A stretch of DNA of 5,083 nt, taken from the NCBI GenBank assembly GCA_027364495.1, contig DAHXPE010000363.1, positions 1-5,083 on the forward strand, written 5' to 3'. Source of the DNA: Candidatus Heimdallarchaeota archaeon. GTDB taxonomy: Archaea; Asgardarchaeota; Heimdallarchaeia; Hodarchaeales; LC-3. The notes below the pieces were generated by a model. It was not told the DNA's origin and searched no databases. It was given only the letters and a program-made list of their open reading frames with translations. The position numbers and the translations under genes are program-made. Of this stretch, positions 4,734 to 5,083 are shown piece by piece; position 1 is the first letter of the stretch; every line of letters begins with the position of its first letter.

Positions 4734-5083
4734 ATGGAATCATTTACAGTAATAGGAAAAAAGAATCCCTTCATTAGTTATACTGCAAGACCTGATAAGG
4801 AACCGCCAGTTGATATATTACATCCAAAGATGACGGTTCTTGAAAGTCTCGAAATGAATATTCAAGAAGTAATTACCACCCGTGAACCTAGAATAGTACC
4901 AGTTCTTGGATCAGCAGGAGCGGGAAAAACAAGTCTTTTCTGGTCAATAAAGAGATTAAGCAGTGAAAATACTTTTGTCGTCTATTTAAGTCCACAAACT
5001 ACAGAACAGCACGCTGACAAATTATACACTTCTTTATGGTTTGCATGGCTTGAACAACATGGTTGTTGTGGTGTTTTTGCTTC
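4734..5083 (+). CDS. P-loop ATPase, N-terminal part, cut by the window edge
   Basis: An open frame of 116 full codons runs from ATG 4734 off the right edge. An in-frame TGA at 4725-4727 makes this ATG the first possible start. A Walker A motif GSAGAGKTS lies at residues 59-67, after a hydrophobic strand RIVPVL and before a helix SLFWSIKRL. FVVYLSP (81-87) would be the next core strand. About 55 residues precede the P-loop. The arrangement suggests an AAA/ORC- or STAND-like ATPase, but Walker B and any sensor or C-terminal domain lie outside the window, so no family is assigned. It follows the winged-helix gene by 18 nt. The last 25 bases are an inverted copy of 4494-4518, so residues from about 109 onward (HGCCGVFA) may be artefactual; the Cys-Cys pair there is out of keeping with the rest. 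Confidence 0.75.
   Translation, partial: MESFTVIGKKNPFISYTARPDKEPPVDILHPKMTVLESLEMNIQEVITTREPRIVPVLGSAGAGKTSLFWSIKRLSSENTFVVYLSPQTTEQHADKLYTSLWFAWLEQHGCCGVFA
5059..5083 (-). repeat. 25-bp perfect inverted repeat, right copy (window edge)
   Basis: This is the exact reverse complement of 4494-4518, and it runs to the very last base of the window. That placement suggests a contig end where the sequence folds back onto an upstream segment, as happens in inverted amplification chimeras or unresolved assembly graphs. How far the match would continue cannot be seen. Confidence 0.9.

Overview
The window is AT-rich and reads as archaeal DNA, most likely from an Asgard archaeon. Three things point there together. 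The C-terminal tail of a geranylgeranylglyceryl-phosphate synthase (archaeal lipid pathway) enters from the left edge. A PAC2-family protein of the proteasome-assembly-chaperone type follows. Then comes a compact Ras/Rab-like small GTPase with all five G motifs, a class that in archaea is largely an Asgard trait. Promoter candidates are A/T-rich TATA-like boxes with short leaders, and Shine-Dalgarno signals are weak. The phylum call is inference from gene content, not from a phylogenetic marker.

Layout. Bases 2-88: end of the GGGP synthase-like gene, followed by a pyrimidine-rich tract. Bases 168-965: PAC2 protein. Bases 1128-3335: a tight same-strand cluster of Rab-like GTPase, HAD-family hydrolase and RmlD-like SDR, with gaps of 13 and 5 nt, so probably one transcript. 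Bases 3347-4069, minus strand: a YfcE-like metallophosphoesterase that converges on the SDR gene with only 11 bp between stops. Bases 4070-4265: a divergent regulatory region holding promoter candidates and three copies of a 9-bp half-site. Bases 4266-4715: a small basic protein with probable winged-helix segments. Bases 4734-5083: the start of a P-loop ATPase gene cut by the window edge. No intergenic stretch exceeds 300 bases, and no RNA gene, transposon or CRISPR array was seen.

How the parts may work together. The GTPase-HAD-SDR cluster puts a molecular switch beside two small-molecule enzymes, of which the SDR resembles nucleotide-sugar reductases. A role in making or controlling surface glycans is possible but unproven. 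The last two genes form a DNA-binding-like protein plus P-loop ATPase pair whose function I cannot name. This is the best candidate for something undescribed.

The most striking structural signal is at the right edge. The last 25 bases (5059-5083) are the exact reverse complement of 4494-4518 inside the winged-helix gene. Because the match runs to the final base, the likeliest explanation is an inverted chimera or assembly-graph artefact at a contig end. The last eight or so codons of the ATPase fragment should therefore not be trusted until reads are checked.
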